A DNA stretch of 64,000 nt from Brevibacterium zhoupengii (lineage in GTDB: Bacteria; Actinomycetota; Actinomycetes; Actinomycetales; Brevibacteriaceae): positions 1,674,001-1,738,000 of the forward strand of contig NZ_CP088298.1 of assembly GCF_021117425.1 (NCBI RefSeq). The letters are read 5' to 3'. Made by a program: the position numbers and the translations under genes. A model generated the notes under the pieces. That model had not been told where the DNA came from and did not search any database. It worked only from the letters and a program-made list of their open reading frames with translations. Positions 8,794 to 19,073 of the stretch are shown here, piece after piece (position 1 is the stretch's first letter; every line of letters starts with the position of its first letter).

Positions 8794-8811
8794 TGCCTAT
8801 GTCTATAGTGA
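8794..8811. promoter_or_regulatory. Operator-like inverted repeat, copy 3
   Basis: TGCCTAT-GTCT-ATAGTGA, a degenerate third copy of the same repeat. It overlaps TATAGT (8804-8809), a possible -10 element for the metF-ligM transcript, so binding here would block transcription. Confidence 0.55.
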
Positions 8812-8852
8812 TTCCAAGAACCCATCGCAGTGTTCATGAAAGGAATCACCAC

Positions 8853-9704
8853 GTGGAGGCAACGACCGCAACCCAGGTGCTCGACGACTTCTCCCTGGAG
8901 ATGACAGGCAAAGATGTCCCCAGCCTCCAGCAGGCCGCTCATGCGATTCCGCAGGGAACACGCGTCAACGTCACCTTCCTCGGCAATGAGAATCTTCAGA
9001 TGCGTGTTGAGGCTGCCAAGGAGGTCCTCGAACTCGGGTTCGTTCCCGTCCCTCATATCTCTGCCCGCAGGCTGAAGTCGGAGGCCGAGCTGCGCGAGTT
9101 CCTCGATGCGCTGCGGCAGGCCGGGGCCAGTGACCGAGTCTTCGTCGTCGGGGGAGACCCGGCGACTCCCGAAGGCCCCTACTCCGATTCGCTCTCGGTC
9201 ATTCGCACCGGTCTTCTGCAGGAATACGGCGTGAGCGAGGTGGGAATCGCCGGTTACCCCGAGGGCCATCCTGATATCAGAACGGAAACCCTCTGGGAGC
9301 ACATTGAAGCCAAGAGCGCTTCCCTGGCAGAACAGGGACTGGGCCAGGTCGTGCTCACTCAGTTCGCCTTCGACGCCGAGGCGGTCGTGGCCTGGGTCCA
9401 TGAAGTCCGCGGCCGCGGCATCGAGGCAGATCTTCGCATCGGCACCCCCGGACCTGCAGGCATCAAGCGTCTCCTGGGCTATGCCCGCCGCTTCGGCGTG
9501 GGCACCAGTGCGGGAATCGCGAAGAAGTACGGGTTCTCGCTGACGAACCTCCTGGGCACTGCCGGGCCGGACAGATTCCTCACCGATCTGTCCTCCTATG
9601 AGTCCATCACCTCGGCGTCCTCGGGAGTGAAGACCCACTTCTACACCTTCGGCGGACTCGCTGCCACGGCCGAATGGGTCCAAGACTTCACCACCCAAGC
9701 CTGA
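8853..9704 (+). CDS. metF: Methylenetetrahydrofolate reductase (MetF family)
   Basis: 283 residues, a typical single-domain MetF TIM barrel with FAD; it interconverts 5,10-methylene- and 5-methyltetrahydrofolate. GTG 8853 is chosen because AAAGGAA (8839-8845) lies just upstream; extending to the ATG at 8793 would run through the operator. Visible features are NVTFLGNEN near the start, HISARRL (about residue 70) and the FAD-binding FVVGGDPATPEGPY. It is 74 bases upstream of ligM. In Sphingobium SYK-6, ligM is clustered with metF and ligH to recycle methyl-THF formed by O-demethylation; the same role is inferred here, distinct from methionine synthesis. Confidence 0.88.
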   Translation: MEATTATQVLDDFSLEMTGKDVPSLQQAAHAIPQGTRVNVTFLGNENLQMRVEAAKEVLELGFVPVPHISARRLKSEAELREFLDALRQAGASDRVFVVGGDPATPEGPYSDSLSVIRTGLLQEYGVSEVGIAGYPEGHPDIRTETLWEHIEAKSASLAEQGLGQVVLTQFAFDAEAVVAWVHEVRGRGIEADLRIGTPGPAGIKRLLGYARRFGVGTSAGIAKKYGFSLTNLLGTAGPDRFLTDLSSYESITSASSGVKTHFYTFGGLAATAEWVQDFTTQA

Positions 9705-9757
9705 ACACGCCCAAGCCTGAATACGCACATGCCTCAACAGCAGCCACACAGAGATAA

Positions 9758-11182
<1,425 letters not shown>

Positions 11183-11194
11183 GAGTTGTAGTCT

Positions 11195-11227
11195 GAGGGG
11201 GTTCGGGCAGTGCGCCTGGACCCCCTC
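11195..11227 (+). terminator. Hairpin between ligM and the PadR gene
   Basis: GAGGGGGTTC and GGACCCCCTC form a stem with one mismatch and a 13-base loop, 12 bases after the ligM stop and 25 bases before the PadR start. No T-run follows; it may attenuate read-through into the regulator gene. Confidence 0.45.
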
Positions 11228-11252
11228 GCCGATTCACAGAATAGGAACCACG

Positions 11253-11855
11253 ATGAGTCTCCGAAGCGCGCTGTTGGCCCTGCTGCGCATCGGCCCGATG
11301 TCCGGATACGAGCTGCAGAAGCAGTTCTCCCACTCCGTCGGCCACGTGTGGCATGCACCCGACTCCCAGATCTACCCGGAGCTGCGGAAGATGGCGAACG
11401 AAGAGCTCATCATCGCCGAAGAGCAGACCCGCGGCTCCGCAGGCATGCGCCGCGTCTACCATGTCACCGAGGCGGGGGAGCTTGCCTTCACGGAGTGGAT
11501 GAACGGTCCGCTGAAGTACCAACGCACCCGCGATGCCGCCCACCTGAGAGCCGCCTACCTCGAGTCGGCCGATCAAGATGCGGTCTATGCCTTCCTCAAC
11601 GACCACATCAGTCACTGGCAAGCAGAGCTGAAGGTTTGGGAAGACGAGATCGCCACCATCGAAGCTCTCGAATCGCCCATGCTGAACCGTCGTCTGGCGG
11701 TCACAGCCGATGAAGATCGTGAAGAGACGATCGCCTACAAGAAGTTCGCCTACGAAGGGCTGGCTGCCCGCGCCCGGTCTGAGATCGACTGGGCAAAGCG
11801 GGGGCTGAAGCTCAGTCAGGGGCTCGAACGAAAGGATGCGCAGGCCGCTCAATAG
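11253..11855 (+). CDS. PadR-family transcriptional regulator
   Basis: 200 residues from ATG 11253. The open frame begins much further upstream inside ligM, but this start gives the standard PadR N-terminus (ALLALLRIGPMSGYELQKQF). Residues 1-85 form the winged helix with the YHVTEAGELAFTEWM wing; the C-terminal half is the Vir_act_alpha_C dimerisation domain, with the usual EDREETIAYKKFAYEG and a last helix. It lies 70 bases after ligM. PadR proteins such as PadR and C. glutamicum VanR repress phenolic acid genes until the acid binds. It most likely acts at the three inverted repeats around 8638-8811. Confidence 0.92.
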   Translation: MSLRSALLALLRIGPMSGYELQKQFSHSVGHVWHAPDSQIYPELRKMANEELIIAEEQTRGSAGMRRVYHVTEAGELAFTEWMNGPLKYQRTRDAAHLRAAYLESADQDAVYAFLNDHISHWQAELKVWEDEIATIEALESPMLNRRLAVTADEDREETIAYKKFAYEGLAARARSEIDWAKRGLKLSQGLERKDAQAAQ

Positions 11856-12051
11856 GGCCCCGAGGCATCGCAACGAGAAGAACGCCATAAACTCCTTGCC
11901 GACTGTCGTCAGAAGATCAGTCAACGAAGACTAGGTAACAGCGGCGGTTTGGCTTCATTCGTTCTGTCTTACGGATGCTATGGCTTCTAGGGTCGGCGTC
12001 ACGAGAGTTAAGTGAGATTGCGACCTGGGTAAAAGAACTACAGTGCCACTC

Positions 12052-12080
12052 TTGTAAAGCTGTGATCTATTTCATACTAT
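12052..12080 (+). promoter_or_regulatory. Sigma-70-type promoter of the polyamine operon
   Basis: TTGTAA (12052-12057), a 17-base spacer and TACTAT (12075-12080), 28 bases before the regulator's ATG. The surrounding 100 bases are AT-richer than the coding DNA, as expected of a promoter. Confidence 0.65.
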
Positions 12081-12108
12081 TGTCATACTTCGAAGAGGAA
12101 GAGGGCAA

Positions 12109-12720
12109 ATGGCTCAGAGCGCTTCACTGTCACCAGAATCCGCCAAACAGAGTGAGCCTTACATGTCAGGCGGTGATGCGTCTCAGGCCCTTGCAGAATC
12201 CATCAAGAAGCTACGCACATCGCAGAGGATGACTCAAAGTGAGCTCGCTTCGAGAGCGCAACTGAGCACCTCGTTTATCAGCCAGCTCGAGCGAGGCAAC
12301 ACAGATGTCACCTTCAGTACGCTGACACGATTGTGTGCTGCTCTCGGCACAACAATTGGCCATATGTTCCCGGCAAAGCAGCCGAGCGGCCGAATCGTGC
12401 GGTTCGATGAATACAGACACTTGGACTACAACGGAGTCGATAAATATGTTCTCACTCGTGAGGAGATGGCAGACGTCGATGTCTGCCTGTTCGACTTTCC
12501 ACCAGGTTCAAGCACTGGAACGCGAGTCCCTCCAGGAGTCGATCGCACCGAGCTTTGGATTTGTTTGGCAGAGTACCTCGGCATCGACATCGGCTCAGAT
12601 GTTCACTTCCTCAAAGCCGGTGACAGCCTTGACTTTGCTTCAGATCAAACCAACTCGGTCTACAACCCAGGACCGACATCAAGCAGGGCTCTCTTAGTGA
12701 TCAAGAATCATAAGAAATAG
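12109..12720 (+). CDS. XRE-cupin transcriptional regulator (PuuR-like)
   Basis: 203 residues. A lambda-repressor-type helix-turn-helix spans about residues 28-82 (LRTSQRMTQSELASRAQLS, then FISQLERGN), followed by a C-terminal small cupin domain (about 110-200) that would sense the inducer. This two-domain layout is that of PuuR, the putrescine-responsive repressor. ATG 12109 has GAAGAGGAAGAGG upstream. It is the first gene of an operon with a polyamine-type ABC importer and an amine oxidase, only 7 bases before the binding-protein gene, so it is probably autoregulated. Inducer is inferred. Confidence 0.9.
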   Translation: MAQSASLSPESAKQSEPYMSGGDASQALAESIKKLRTSQRMTQSELASRAQLSTSFISQLERGNTDVTFSTLTRLCAALGTTIGHMFPAKQPSGRIVRFDEYRHLDYNGVDKYVLTREEMADVDVCLFDFPPGSSTGTRVPPGVDRTELWICLAEYLGIDIGSDVHFLKAGDSLDFASDQTNSVYNPGPTSSRALLVIKNHKK

Positions 12721-12727
12721 AGGAATC

Positions 12728-13840
12728 ATGATGAAACGATATTCTGCAATTGCTGCAGCACTGATATTGCCATTTGCCCTTACCGCATGCATGCAAGGGG
12801 GCGAGAGCACCAGCGAAATCAACGCAGAGGATTTCAAGGATCCGGTTGCCGGTGAGGTTGCCGAAGGGTCGTTGGACGGTACGACGATGACCTTTGTCTC
12901 CTGGGGCGGAGGGTTCCAGGATGGTCAGACAAAGGCCTTCTCTGAACCATTTGCCAAACAGTCCGGAGCAGAGGTGCTTTCGGACGGTCCAACGGATGCA
13001 GCCAAGCTCAAGGCACAGGTTGATTCCGGCAACGTGTCCTGGGACGCAATCAATGCAAGCCCCACGCAGAACGCCGCAAACTGCGGAACTCTGTTTGAGA
13101 AGCTGGATCTCTCGCTGATCGATACCAGCAAGATCCCGGAAGGTACTCCGCAAGGAGACTGCTACTTGCCATCTCTGGTCTATGTCTATGGGATGTTCTA
13201 TGACGCAGACAAATACGGAGACAATCCTCCAACCGGTTGGAAGGACTTCTTCGACACGGACAAGTTCCCCGGCACTCGTGCCGTTGAAGGCCGTCCGTCG
13301 GCTACCGCTGGAACGTTCGAAGCAGCACTGCTGGCTGATGGCGTGAAGCCAGACGATCTGTTTCCCCTCGACACAGAACGGTCTTTGAAGAAATGGGACA
13401 CCATCAAGAAGGACGTCAAATACTGGCAGACAGGTGCTGAGCAGACTCAGATGGCTCAAGCCGGCGAAGCCGATATGATCTTCGGCTGGAGTGGCCGAAT
13501 CTATGAAGCCAATAAAAACGGCTCCAACTTCAAACCAGTCTGGGACCAAGGGTTCCTTGCCAGCGATACTTTCTCGATTGCCAAAGACTCGCCGAACAAG
13601 ATCGCTGCACATGCCTACATCAACTATGCATTGGGAGCGAAGCAGCAGGCGGAAATGGCGGAGGCGACCAGCTATTCGCCCGTCAATGTGGACTCCAAGC
13701 CGAAATTTGAAGGCGAAGCCAAAGAATTTAACGTCACGCGACCTGAAGTGCTTGACGTGACGCTTCCACAGAACGCCGAGTACTGGGGAAAGAACCAAGA
13801 GGAGCTTTACGCCGCCTGGGGAGATTGGCTCAATAAATGA
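12728..13840 (+). CDS. ABC transporter substrate-binding lipoprotein (polyamine type)
   Basis: 370 residues. A lipoprotein signal with lipobox LTAC places the acylated Cys at about residue 20. The mature part is a type 2 periplasmic-binding protein of the PotD/spermidine-putrescine family (MTFVSWGGGFQDGQTKAF, LPSLVYVYGMFYDADKYG, MIFGWSGRIYE). It would sit on the outer face of the membrane and deliver substrate to the permease pair encoded next. Polyamine is the family default; opines, amino-acid derivatives or gamma-glutamylputrescine are possible. Confidence 0.9.
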   Translation: MMKRYSAIAAALILPFALTACMQGGESTSEINAEDFKDPVAGEVAEGSLDGTTMTFVSWGGGFQDGQTKAFSEPFAKQSGAEVLSDGPTDAAKLKAQVDSGNVSWDAINASPTQNAANCGTLFEKLDLSLIDTSKIPEGTPQGDCYLPSLVYVYGMFYDADKYGDNPPTGWKDFFDTDKFPGTRAVEGRPSATAGTFEAALLADGVKPDDLFPLDTERSLKKWDTIKKDVKYWQTGAEQTQMAQAGEADMIFGWSGRIYEANKNGSNFKPVWDQGFLASDTFSIAKDSPNKIAAHAYINYALGAKQQAEMAEATSYSPVNVDSKPKFEGEAKEFNVTRPEVLDVTLPQNAEYWGKNQEELYAAWGDWLNK

Positions 13841-13864
13841 GTGAGTCTGTGAAGGTGTTTTCAA

Positions 13865-14707
13865 ATGAGTACTAAGCAATCACGAACAGCAGTGCTGGCG
13901 TGGCCAGCACTGCTGCTGGTGGGGCTTGGCTTCATTATCCCGGTCGCAATCATTTTGGTGATGAGTGTGACGGATCCGGAGCCAGGTACCCAGAACTTCG
14001 AGTGGTTGGCCACGAACTCGACCGCTCACGATATTATCTGGCGGACTATTTACATTGCGGTGTTGGCTACCCTGATAACAGCAGTGTTGGCCTACCCGTT
14101 CGCCTATCTGATGGCAACCAGCTCAACTTTGGTTCGCTCGATTCTCATGGTGGTGGTGCTGCTGCCTTTCTGGACCTCGATGATGGTCAGGGCATTTGCG
14201 TGGATCATCATCCTCCAGAAGAACGGGCTGCTCAATTCGATCCTCGGCGCGATCGGCATCGAGCCTCTGACCATTCTGGGCACGAATACTGCTGTGCTCA
14301 TCGGCATGTGCCAGATACTCATGCCGTTCATGGTCCTGCCGATGGTGTCTGTCATGGTCGGGATCGACTCCCGGCTGCCTTTGGCCGCACGAATCATGGG
14401 AGCTCCGAAGTGGAAGGCATTCCTTCAGGTCTATTTCCCACTGTCCTTGCCCGGGGTCTTCGCCGGGTCATTGATCGTTTTCATCCTGTCACTGGGCTTC
14501 TATGTCACACCGGCACTTCTGGGTTCACCACGGCAGCAGCTCATTCCCAACGCTCTGTTCACGCAGGTGCTTGAGCTGCTGTCATGGGGCAGGGGAGGCG
14601 CATTGGCAGTCGCCACGCTGGTCATGGTTGGAGCAGTGTTCCTTCTTCTGTTCCTCGTGGCGAAGGTGATGGGCATCAAGATAGGAAAGATCGGGGGCGG
14701 ACTGTGA
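13865..14707 (+). CDS. ABC transporter permease 1 (PotB-like)
   Basis: 280 residues with six hydrophobic segments. The BPD-transporter inner-membrane domain includes the EAA-type loop AARIMGAPKWKAFLQVYFP followed by SLPG, which contacts the ATPase. It starts 24 bases after the binding protein, and its stop overlaps the next permease start (GTGA at 14704-14707), indicating translational coupling. Confidence 0.92.
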   Translation: MSTKQSRTAVLAWPALLLVGLGFIIPVAIILVMSVTDPEPGTQNFEWLATNSTAHDIIWRTIYIAVLATLITAVLAYPFAYLMATSSTLVRSILMVVVLLPFWTSMMVRAFAWIIILQKNGLLNSILGAIGIEPLTILGTNTAVLIGMCQILMPFMVLPMVSVMVGIDSRLPLAARIMGAPKWKAFLQVYFPLSLPGVFAGSLIVFILSLGFYVTPALLGSPRQQLIPNALFTQVLELLSWGRGGALAVATLVMVGAVFLLLFLVAKVMGIKIGKIGGGL

Positions 14708-15489
14708 ACAAATCACGTGTAACACTGTGGACGGCGTGCGTCTTCATCGGGCTGTGGCTAATCGCTCCGACGCTCATTGTGATCCCGATGAGCTTCAACG
14801 AACAGCGATCACTGGCGTTCCCTCCCAAGGGCTTCTCATTGCGATGGTTCGAAAACTTCTTCAGCGACGCACAGTGGATCGGAGGCTTCCTCAACTCTGT
14901 GCAGATTGCGCTGCTGACAGCTGTCTTGGCAACAGTACTGGGAACGCTGGCGGCCTACGGACTTTCTAAGGTACGGGGCATCAGGGAATCCATTGGGCGC
15001 AACTTCCTCGTCATTCCTATGATCATTCCGTCCGTCATCTTCGGCGTAGGTCTCTACAGCCTGTTCCTCAGACTCGGTCTGGTCGGAACGCTGCCTGGAT
15101 TCCTCATTGCCCACACCGCACTGGCTGTCCCCTATGTTGTTGTGACGGTGGGATCAACTTTGGCTGCATACAACGTGTCACTCGAAAGAGCAGCTTGGGT
15201 TTGCGGAGCCAATAAATTCCGGGCATTCATCGGCGTCACCGTTCCTATGCTGATGCCGGGCATTCTCTCCGGAGCATTCTTCGCGTTCATCACCTCGTTC
15301 GATGAAGTGGTGGTGTCAATGTTCATCTCAAGCCCGTACCTGCAGACGCTGCCCGTAACGATGTTCGCCGGGATGCAGCGTGAAGTCGATCCGACGATTG
15401 CCGCCGCAGCAACTCTCATCATGATCACCACGACCGCTGCCGCCATCGGCGGAATTCTGTCTCAACACCTCAAGAGGAAACGCACATGA
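14704..15489 (+). CDS. ABC transporter permease 2 (PotC-like)
   Basis: 261 residues from GTG 14704, which overlaps the upstream stop. The open frame reaches back to 14584 but only through permease 1. Six transmembrane segments; EAA loop ERAAWVCGANKFRAF with MLMPG. A conserved TSFDEVVVSMFIS stretch near the end is typical of PotC. It forms the heterodimeric channel with the preceding protein. Confidence 0.92.
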   Translation: MNKSRVTLWTACVFIGLWLIAPTLIVIPMSFNEQRSLAFPPKGFSLRWFENFFSDAQWIGGFLNSVQIALLTAVLATVLGTLAAYGLSKVRGIRESIGRNFLVIPMIIPSVIFGVGLYSLFLRLGLVGTLPGFLIAHTALAVPYVVVTVGSTLAAYNVSLERAAWVCGANKFRAFIGVTVPMLMPGILSGAFFAFITSFDEVVVSMFISSPYLQTLPVTMFAGMQREVDPTIAAAATLIMITTTAAAIGGILSQHLKRKRT

Positions 15490-16589
15490 GCACACAAGTC
15501 ATCGGTGCAGCGCTGAGTCTTCGCGACATCAGCAAACGATTCGGATCCGTCACTGCTGCTGCGGACGTCAACCTCGACGTCGAGCCAGGAGAGTTCATCT
15601 CCCTACTGGGACCCAGCGGTTCCGGCAAGACGACGACGCTCAACATGATCGCAGGGTTCGAAGAGCCCAGCGGCGGTCGAATCATGATCAACGACAAAGA
15701 CATCACCGATATCCCCATCCATCGCCGCAACATCGGCATGGTGTTCCAGGGATATGCCCTGTTCCCGCATATGACTGTGGAGAAGAACGTCGAATACCCG
15801 CTTAAGCAACATGGGTTCGACAAGGGCGAAAGGAAGCAGGCCACCGACGAGGCGCTGGCAAAGGTCTCCCTCGCGAAGTACCGAGATCGGATGCCGGGGC
15901 AGCTGTCCGGAGGTCAGCAGCAACGTGTCGCACTTGCGCGCGCGATCGCCTACAAGCCGCCACTGTTGTTGATGGACGAGCCCTTGAGCGCGCTCGACAA
16001 GGCGCTGCGTGAAGGTCTGCAGACAGAGATTCGTCGAATTCACCGGGATCTGGGCACCACGGTCGTCTACGTGACTCACGATCAAGATGAAGCAATGGCA
16101 CTGTCCGATCGCATCGTGGTGTTCAATGAGGGGCGGATTCAGCAGATCGGGACACCCAACGAGTTGTATAAGAACCCGAGCAATGAGTTCGTATCGCGAT
16201 TCCTCGGTGAATCAATCCACCTCGATGGATTGATCGAAGAGCAGAGAGGCGGCCGCGAATTCGTCAGAGACGACTTCCGCTTGCCCACTGAGGTCGATCA
16301 TCATGGTCGTGCACAGTTGATGATTCGACCAGAAAATGTCGAGCTCATCAGCGCTTCGAATTCTGGGCAGTCAGGACCCACCGTAGAGGCATCGATCATC
16401 GACAAGGTGTACGTGGGGCATTCGGTGAAGTATATGGTTTCCTGCCGAGGCGGTGGCGGCGTAGTTCGATCACGGGTGAACGACCTCGAGGACTTTGCCA
16501 TTGGTCAGGAAGTCCTCCTGACATGGGAAGCTGATCGGTCTCGCATCCTACCGTTGGCTGCTTCGACGAAGAACGAGGGAAAATCATGA
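15486..16589 (+). CDS. ABC transporter ATP-binding protein (PotA-like)
   Basis: 367 residues. Walker A is GPSGSGKT (about residue 40), the signature LSGGQQQRVALARA (about 140) and Walker B LLLMDEPLSALD (about 160), then the H-loop VTHDQDEAMALSD. The last 100 residues form a TOBE regulatory domain as in PotA and MalK. It overlaps the permease gene before it and the oxidoreductase gene after it by ATGA, so all are made together. It energises polyamine-type uptake. Confidence 0.95.
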   Translation: MSTQVIGAALSLRDISKRFGSVTAAADVNLDVEPGEFISLLGPSGSGKTTTLNMIAGFEEPSGGRIMINDKDITDIPIHRRNIGMVFQGYALFPHMTVEKNVEYPLKQHGFDKGERKQATDEALAKVSLAKYRDRMPGQLSGGQQQRVALARAIAYKPPLLLMDEPLSALDKALREGLQTEIRRIHRDLGTTVVYVTHDQDEAMALSDRIVVFNEGRIQQIGTPNELYKNPSNEFVSRFLGESIHLDGLIEEQRGGREFVRDDFRLPTEVDHHGRAQLMIRPENVELISASNSGQSGPTVEASIIDKVYVGHSVKYMVSCRGGGGVVRSRVNDLEDFAIGQEVLLTWEADRSRILPLAASTKNEGKS

Positions 16590-17965
16590 AGAATGGACAT
16601 CTGTCCCACTGGCTCGATTCCACCAGGGACCTCAGTCGAACTCGGCAGAGGATCGAAGGGTCCACTCAAGCGGACGTGGTCATCATCGGCGGCGGGTACA
16701 CGGGACTGTGGACTGCCTATTGGACCAAGAAACAGGATCCGTCACTCGACGTCGTCGTGTTGGAGAAGGAGTTCGTCGGATACGGAGCCTCCGGGCGAAA
16801 CGGCGGCTGGATCAGCGGAAAGACTGTCGGCCTGCGCCGAAATCTTCTGTCTGAGTCGGTCAATGCCGAACAGGTTTTAGAGATCGAGCGCACATGCCAT
16901 CAGGCCGTCTTCGAAATCGACGATCTGATGGCCGCCGAAGGCAAAGACATTGACGCTCACCGGGGCGGGTGGATGCAGATCGCTCGCAGCGATAGCGAAC
17001 TCGCACGATTACGAACCCATGTTGGCGAAGACCGGAGCTGGGGGTTGACCGAGGACGAGATCTCTCTGCTGAGTGCGCAAGAGACCCATGACAGAATCCA
17101 TGTGCCTGGAGTGCAAGGCGCCATCTACAGCCCCTATTCGGTCAAATGCAATCCCGCGAAATTGGTGTACTCGCTCGCGGAACTATGCGAAGAGCTCGGA
17201 GTCAAGATCTATGAGAATTCTCCGGTAGAGGAGTTCTCCGATGGCGATTGTCAGACCACTCGTGGACACGTCCGTGGTTCAGTGGTCGTTCTCGCAACCG
17301 AGGGATACACTTCGGCGCTTCCCGGCAGGAAACGGGACCAGCTGCCGATGGTGTCGTCGATGGTTGTCACTGAGCAGATTCCTGAGTCGCAATGGGAATC
17401 CATCGGTTGGTCGGGCTACGAATGCGTCAGTGGCGCACAGCATATCTACTTCTATGCTCAGCGGACTGCCGACAATAGGATCGCGATCGGCGGGCGTGGA
17501 GTGCCATACTTCTGGGGATCGCGGTTCGATACGAGCGGGGAGCTCGATCCCGGGACGACATCCCAATTGGCAGAGATCCTGCAAGGATTGTTCCCGACGG
17601 TCCCCATCAAACTTGCGCACTCGTGGCGAGGGGTTTTGGGAGTGCCTCGTGACTGGTCGCCCTTCATTGACTATTCCAAGCCGAATCGACTGGTTCGAGT
17701 CGGAGGCTACGCTGGGCAGGGAGTGACGGCCTCGTACGTAGCTGGACGCACTGTGGCAGGACTCATCTCCGAGCAAGACTCTGCACTGACAGAATCGGCG
17801 TGGGTCCGAAACATGCCGCGGAAATGGGAAGCTGAACCATTGCGCTGGATTGGTTCCCGATCTGTCCAGATGATGTACAAGGCGGCAGACACGATCGAAC
17901 ATCGAAGGGGAGGGACGGACACCTCCGTGTTTGGTCGCTTGGCCGATAAGATCTCGGGTCGATAG
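16586..17965 (+). CDS. FAD-dependent amine oxidoreductase (PuuB-like DAO family)
   Basis: 459 residues. An N-terminal Rossmann motif VVIIGGGYTGLWTAYW binds FAD, and FVGYGASGRNGGW is the typical DAO-family second motif (as in gamma-glutamylputrescine oxidase PuuB). The C-terminal VGGYAGQGVTASYVAGRTVAGLI closes the FAD site. It is the gene after the ABC ATPase (ATGA overlap), so it likely oxidises the imported amine or its gamma-glutamyl derivative. No puuA-like glutamine synthetase is in the window, so the exact substrate is open. Confidence 0.88.
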   Translation: MKNGHLSHWLDSTRDLSRTRQRIEGSTQADVVIIGGGYTGLWTAYWTKKQDPSLDVVVLEKEFVGYGASGRNGGWISGKTVGLRRNLLSESVNAEQVLEIERTCHQAVFEIDDLMAAEGKDIDAHRGGWMQIARSDSELARLRTHVGEDRSWGLTEDEISLLSAQETHDRIHVPGVQGAIYSPYSVKCNPAKLVYSLAELCEELGVKIYENSPVEEFSDGDCQTTRGHVRGSVVVLATEGYTSALPGRKRDQLPMVSSMVVTEQIPESQWESIGWSGYECVSGAQHIYFYAQRTADNRIAIGGRGVPYFWGSRFDTSGELDPGTTSQLAEILQGLFPTVPIKLAHSWRGVLGVPRDWSPFIDYSKPNRLVRVGGYAGQGVTASYVAGRTVAGLISEQDSALTESAWVRNMPRKWEAEPLRWIGSRSVQMMYKAADTIEHRRGGTDTSVFGRLADKISGR

Positions 17966-17980
17966 GGCGGAGTCAGCCGA

Positions 17981-18961
17981 ATGATGTTGCGAGTTGCCGT
18001 CATCGACCGATCCGACGGCGCGGATTCTTTCCTACTGGGCGACCTGGGCTCGGCAGTAAACGTTTCGGAAGCCGAATTCGCGGTTCAGCGGTTGCTACCA
18101 ACGGAACTTCGACAGGTTCATCCCGACACTTCGGTAGTGTTCGTGCGTGCCGGATATTGGAAAGACGTTGAGAGTCTTCTCGAAATTGCATCGTCGTTGA
18201 CGTGGCTACACGTGAACATGACCGGTATCGACCACCTACCCGTGGACCGATTGGAAGCAGCAGGCGTCATTCTTACGAATTGCAGCGGAGTCCTCGACCA
18301 TGCGATTGCGGAATTTGTCCTCGGCGGTATGCTCCTCTGGTCTAAGGGCTTGCTCCGTTCAGCTCTCGATACACGGGAGCGCCAAACAGAATATCGAGAG
18401 CCAAAAGCGAATTCCGAACTCAACGCTCTAATCATCGGAACAGGAAATATCGGGTCGGAGTGCGCGCGAGTGCTTCGACAGGCAGGTGTCGGGCGCATCG
18501 TCGGTATCCGTCGAACACCTGTTCCACTGCCTGACTTCGACGCGGTGCTCAGCGGGGGAGCGCTGTCGGATCAAATAGGTCAACACGATGTGATTGTGTC
18601 TTGCTTGCCGGCTAGCAAGGCAACCGATGGACTTATTGGGTCCGACGTGCTCAGACGACTGCGCGAAGAATCCGTCTTTATCAACGTCGGACGAGGATCA
18701 ACGGTAGATCACTTGGCGTTGGCAGAAGAGATGAACGCTCGGGCTAAAGCTGTCACAGTATTAGACGTTACCGATCCCGAGCCACTTCCGTCGGATCATC
18801 CTTTGTGGCGTTGTTCCAATGTAGTGATTAGCCCACACATGTCCGGAGACACCATCGGCAGGCACGATGCCTTTGCGACTCTATTCTTGGAAAATCTGCG
18901 CCGCTACTGCGCTGGGGAGGACCTGCTCAATCGCGTAGGGCAACAGCCCAAAACAGCGTGA
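17981..18961 (+). CDS. D-2-hydroxyacid dehydrogenase family protein
   Basis: 326 residues. The NAD-binding motif GTGNIGSECARVLRQAG lies at about residue 150. The catalytic set is visible: Arg in INVGRGSTVDHLAL, the acidic DVTDPEPLPSDHPLW segment and the His in ISPHMSGDT. The N-terminal part is more divergent than in typical members. It starts 15 bases after the oxidase gene and ends the operon. It may reduce the keto acid released by the oxidase, or be an accessory reductase. Codon use is somewhat less GC-rich than the preceding genes. Confidence 0.87.
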   Translation: MMLRVAVIDRSDGADSFLLGDLGSAVNVSEAEFAVQRLLPTELRQVHPDTSVVFVRAGYWKDVESLLEIASSLTWLHVNMTGIDHLPVDRLEAAGVILTNCSGVLDHAIAEFVLGGMLLWSKGLLRSALDTRERQTEYREPKANSELNALIIGTGNIGSECARVLRQAGVGRIVGIRRTPVPLPDFDAVLSGGALSDQIGQHDVIVSCLPASKATDGLIGSDVLRRLREESVFINVGRGSTVDHLALAEEMNARAKAVTVLDVTDPEPLPSDHPLWRCSNVVISPHMSGDTIGRHDAFATLFLENLRRYCAGEDLLNRVGQQPKTA

Positions 18962-19073
18962 ATGTGTATCAGCTTCTTGTAGTGCCATGCGGCATTATTA
19001 CTCAGCCCGATTATTTCAGGCTCGGCCGCTTGCCTCTAGCGACAATGAACTGCGTCGTGATTAAACAGGTGGG

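Noticed and set aside
11975..12232. Small open frame overlapping the XRE-cupin gene start
   Set aside because: It covers the promoter and shares no coding features; the regulator's own frame and ribosome site are clear.
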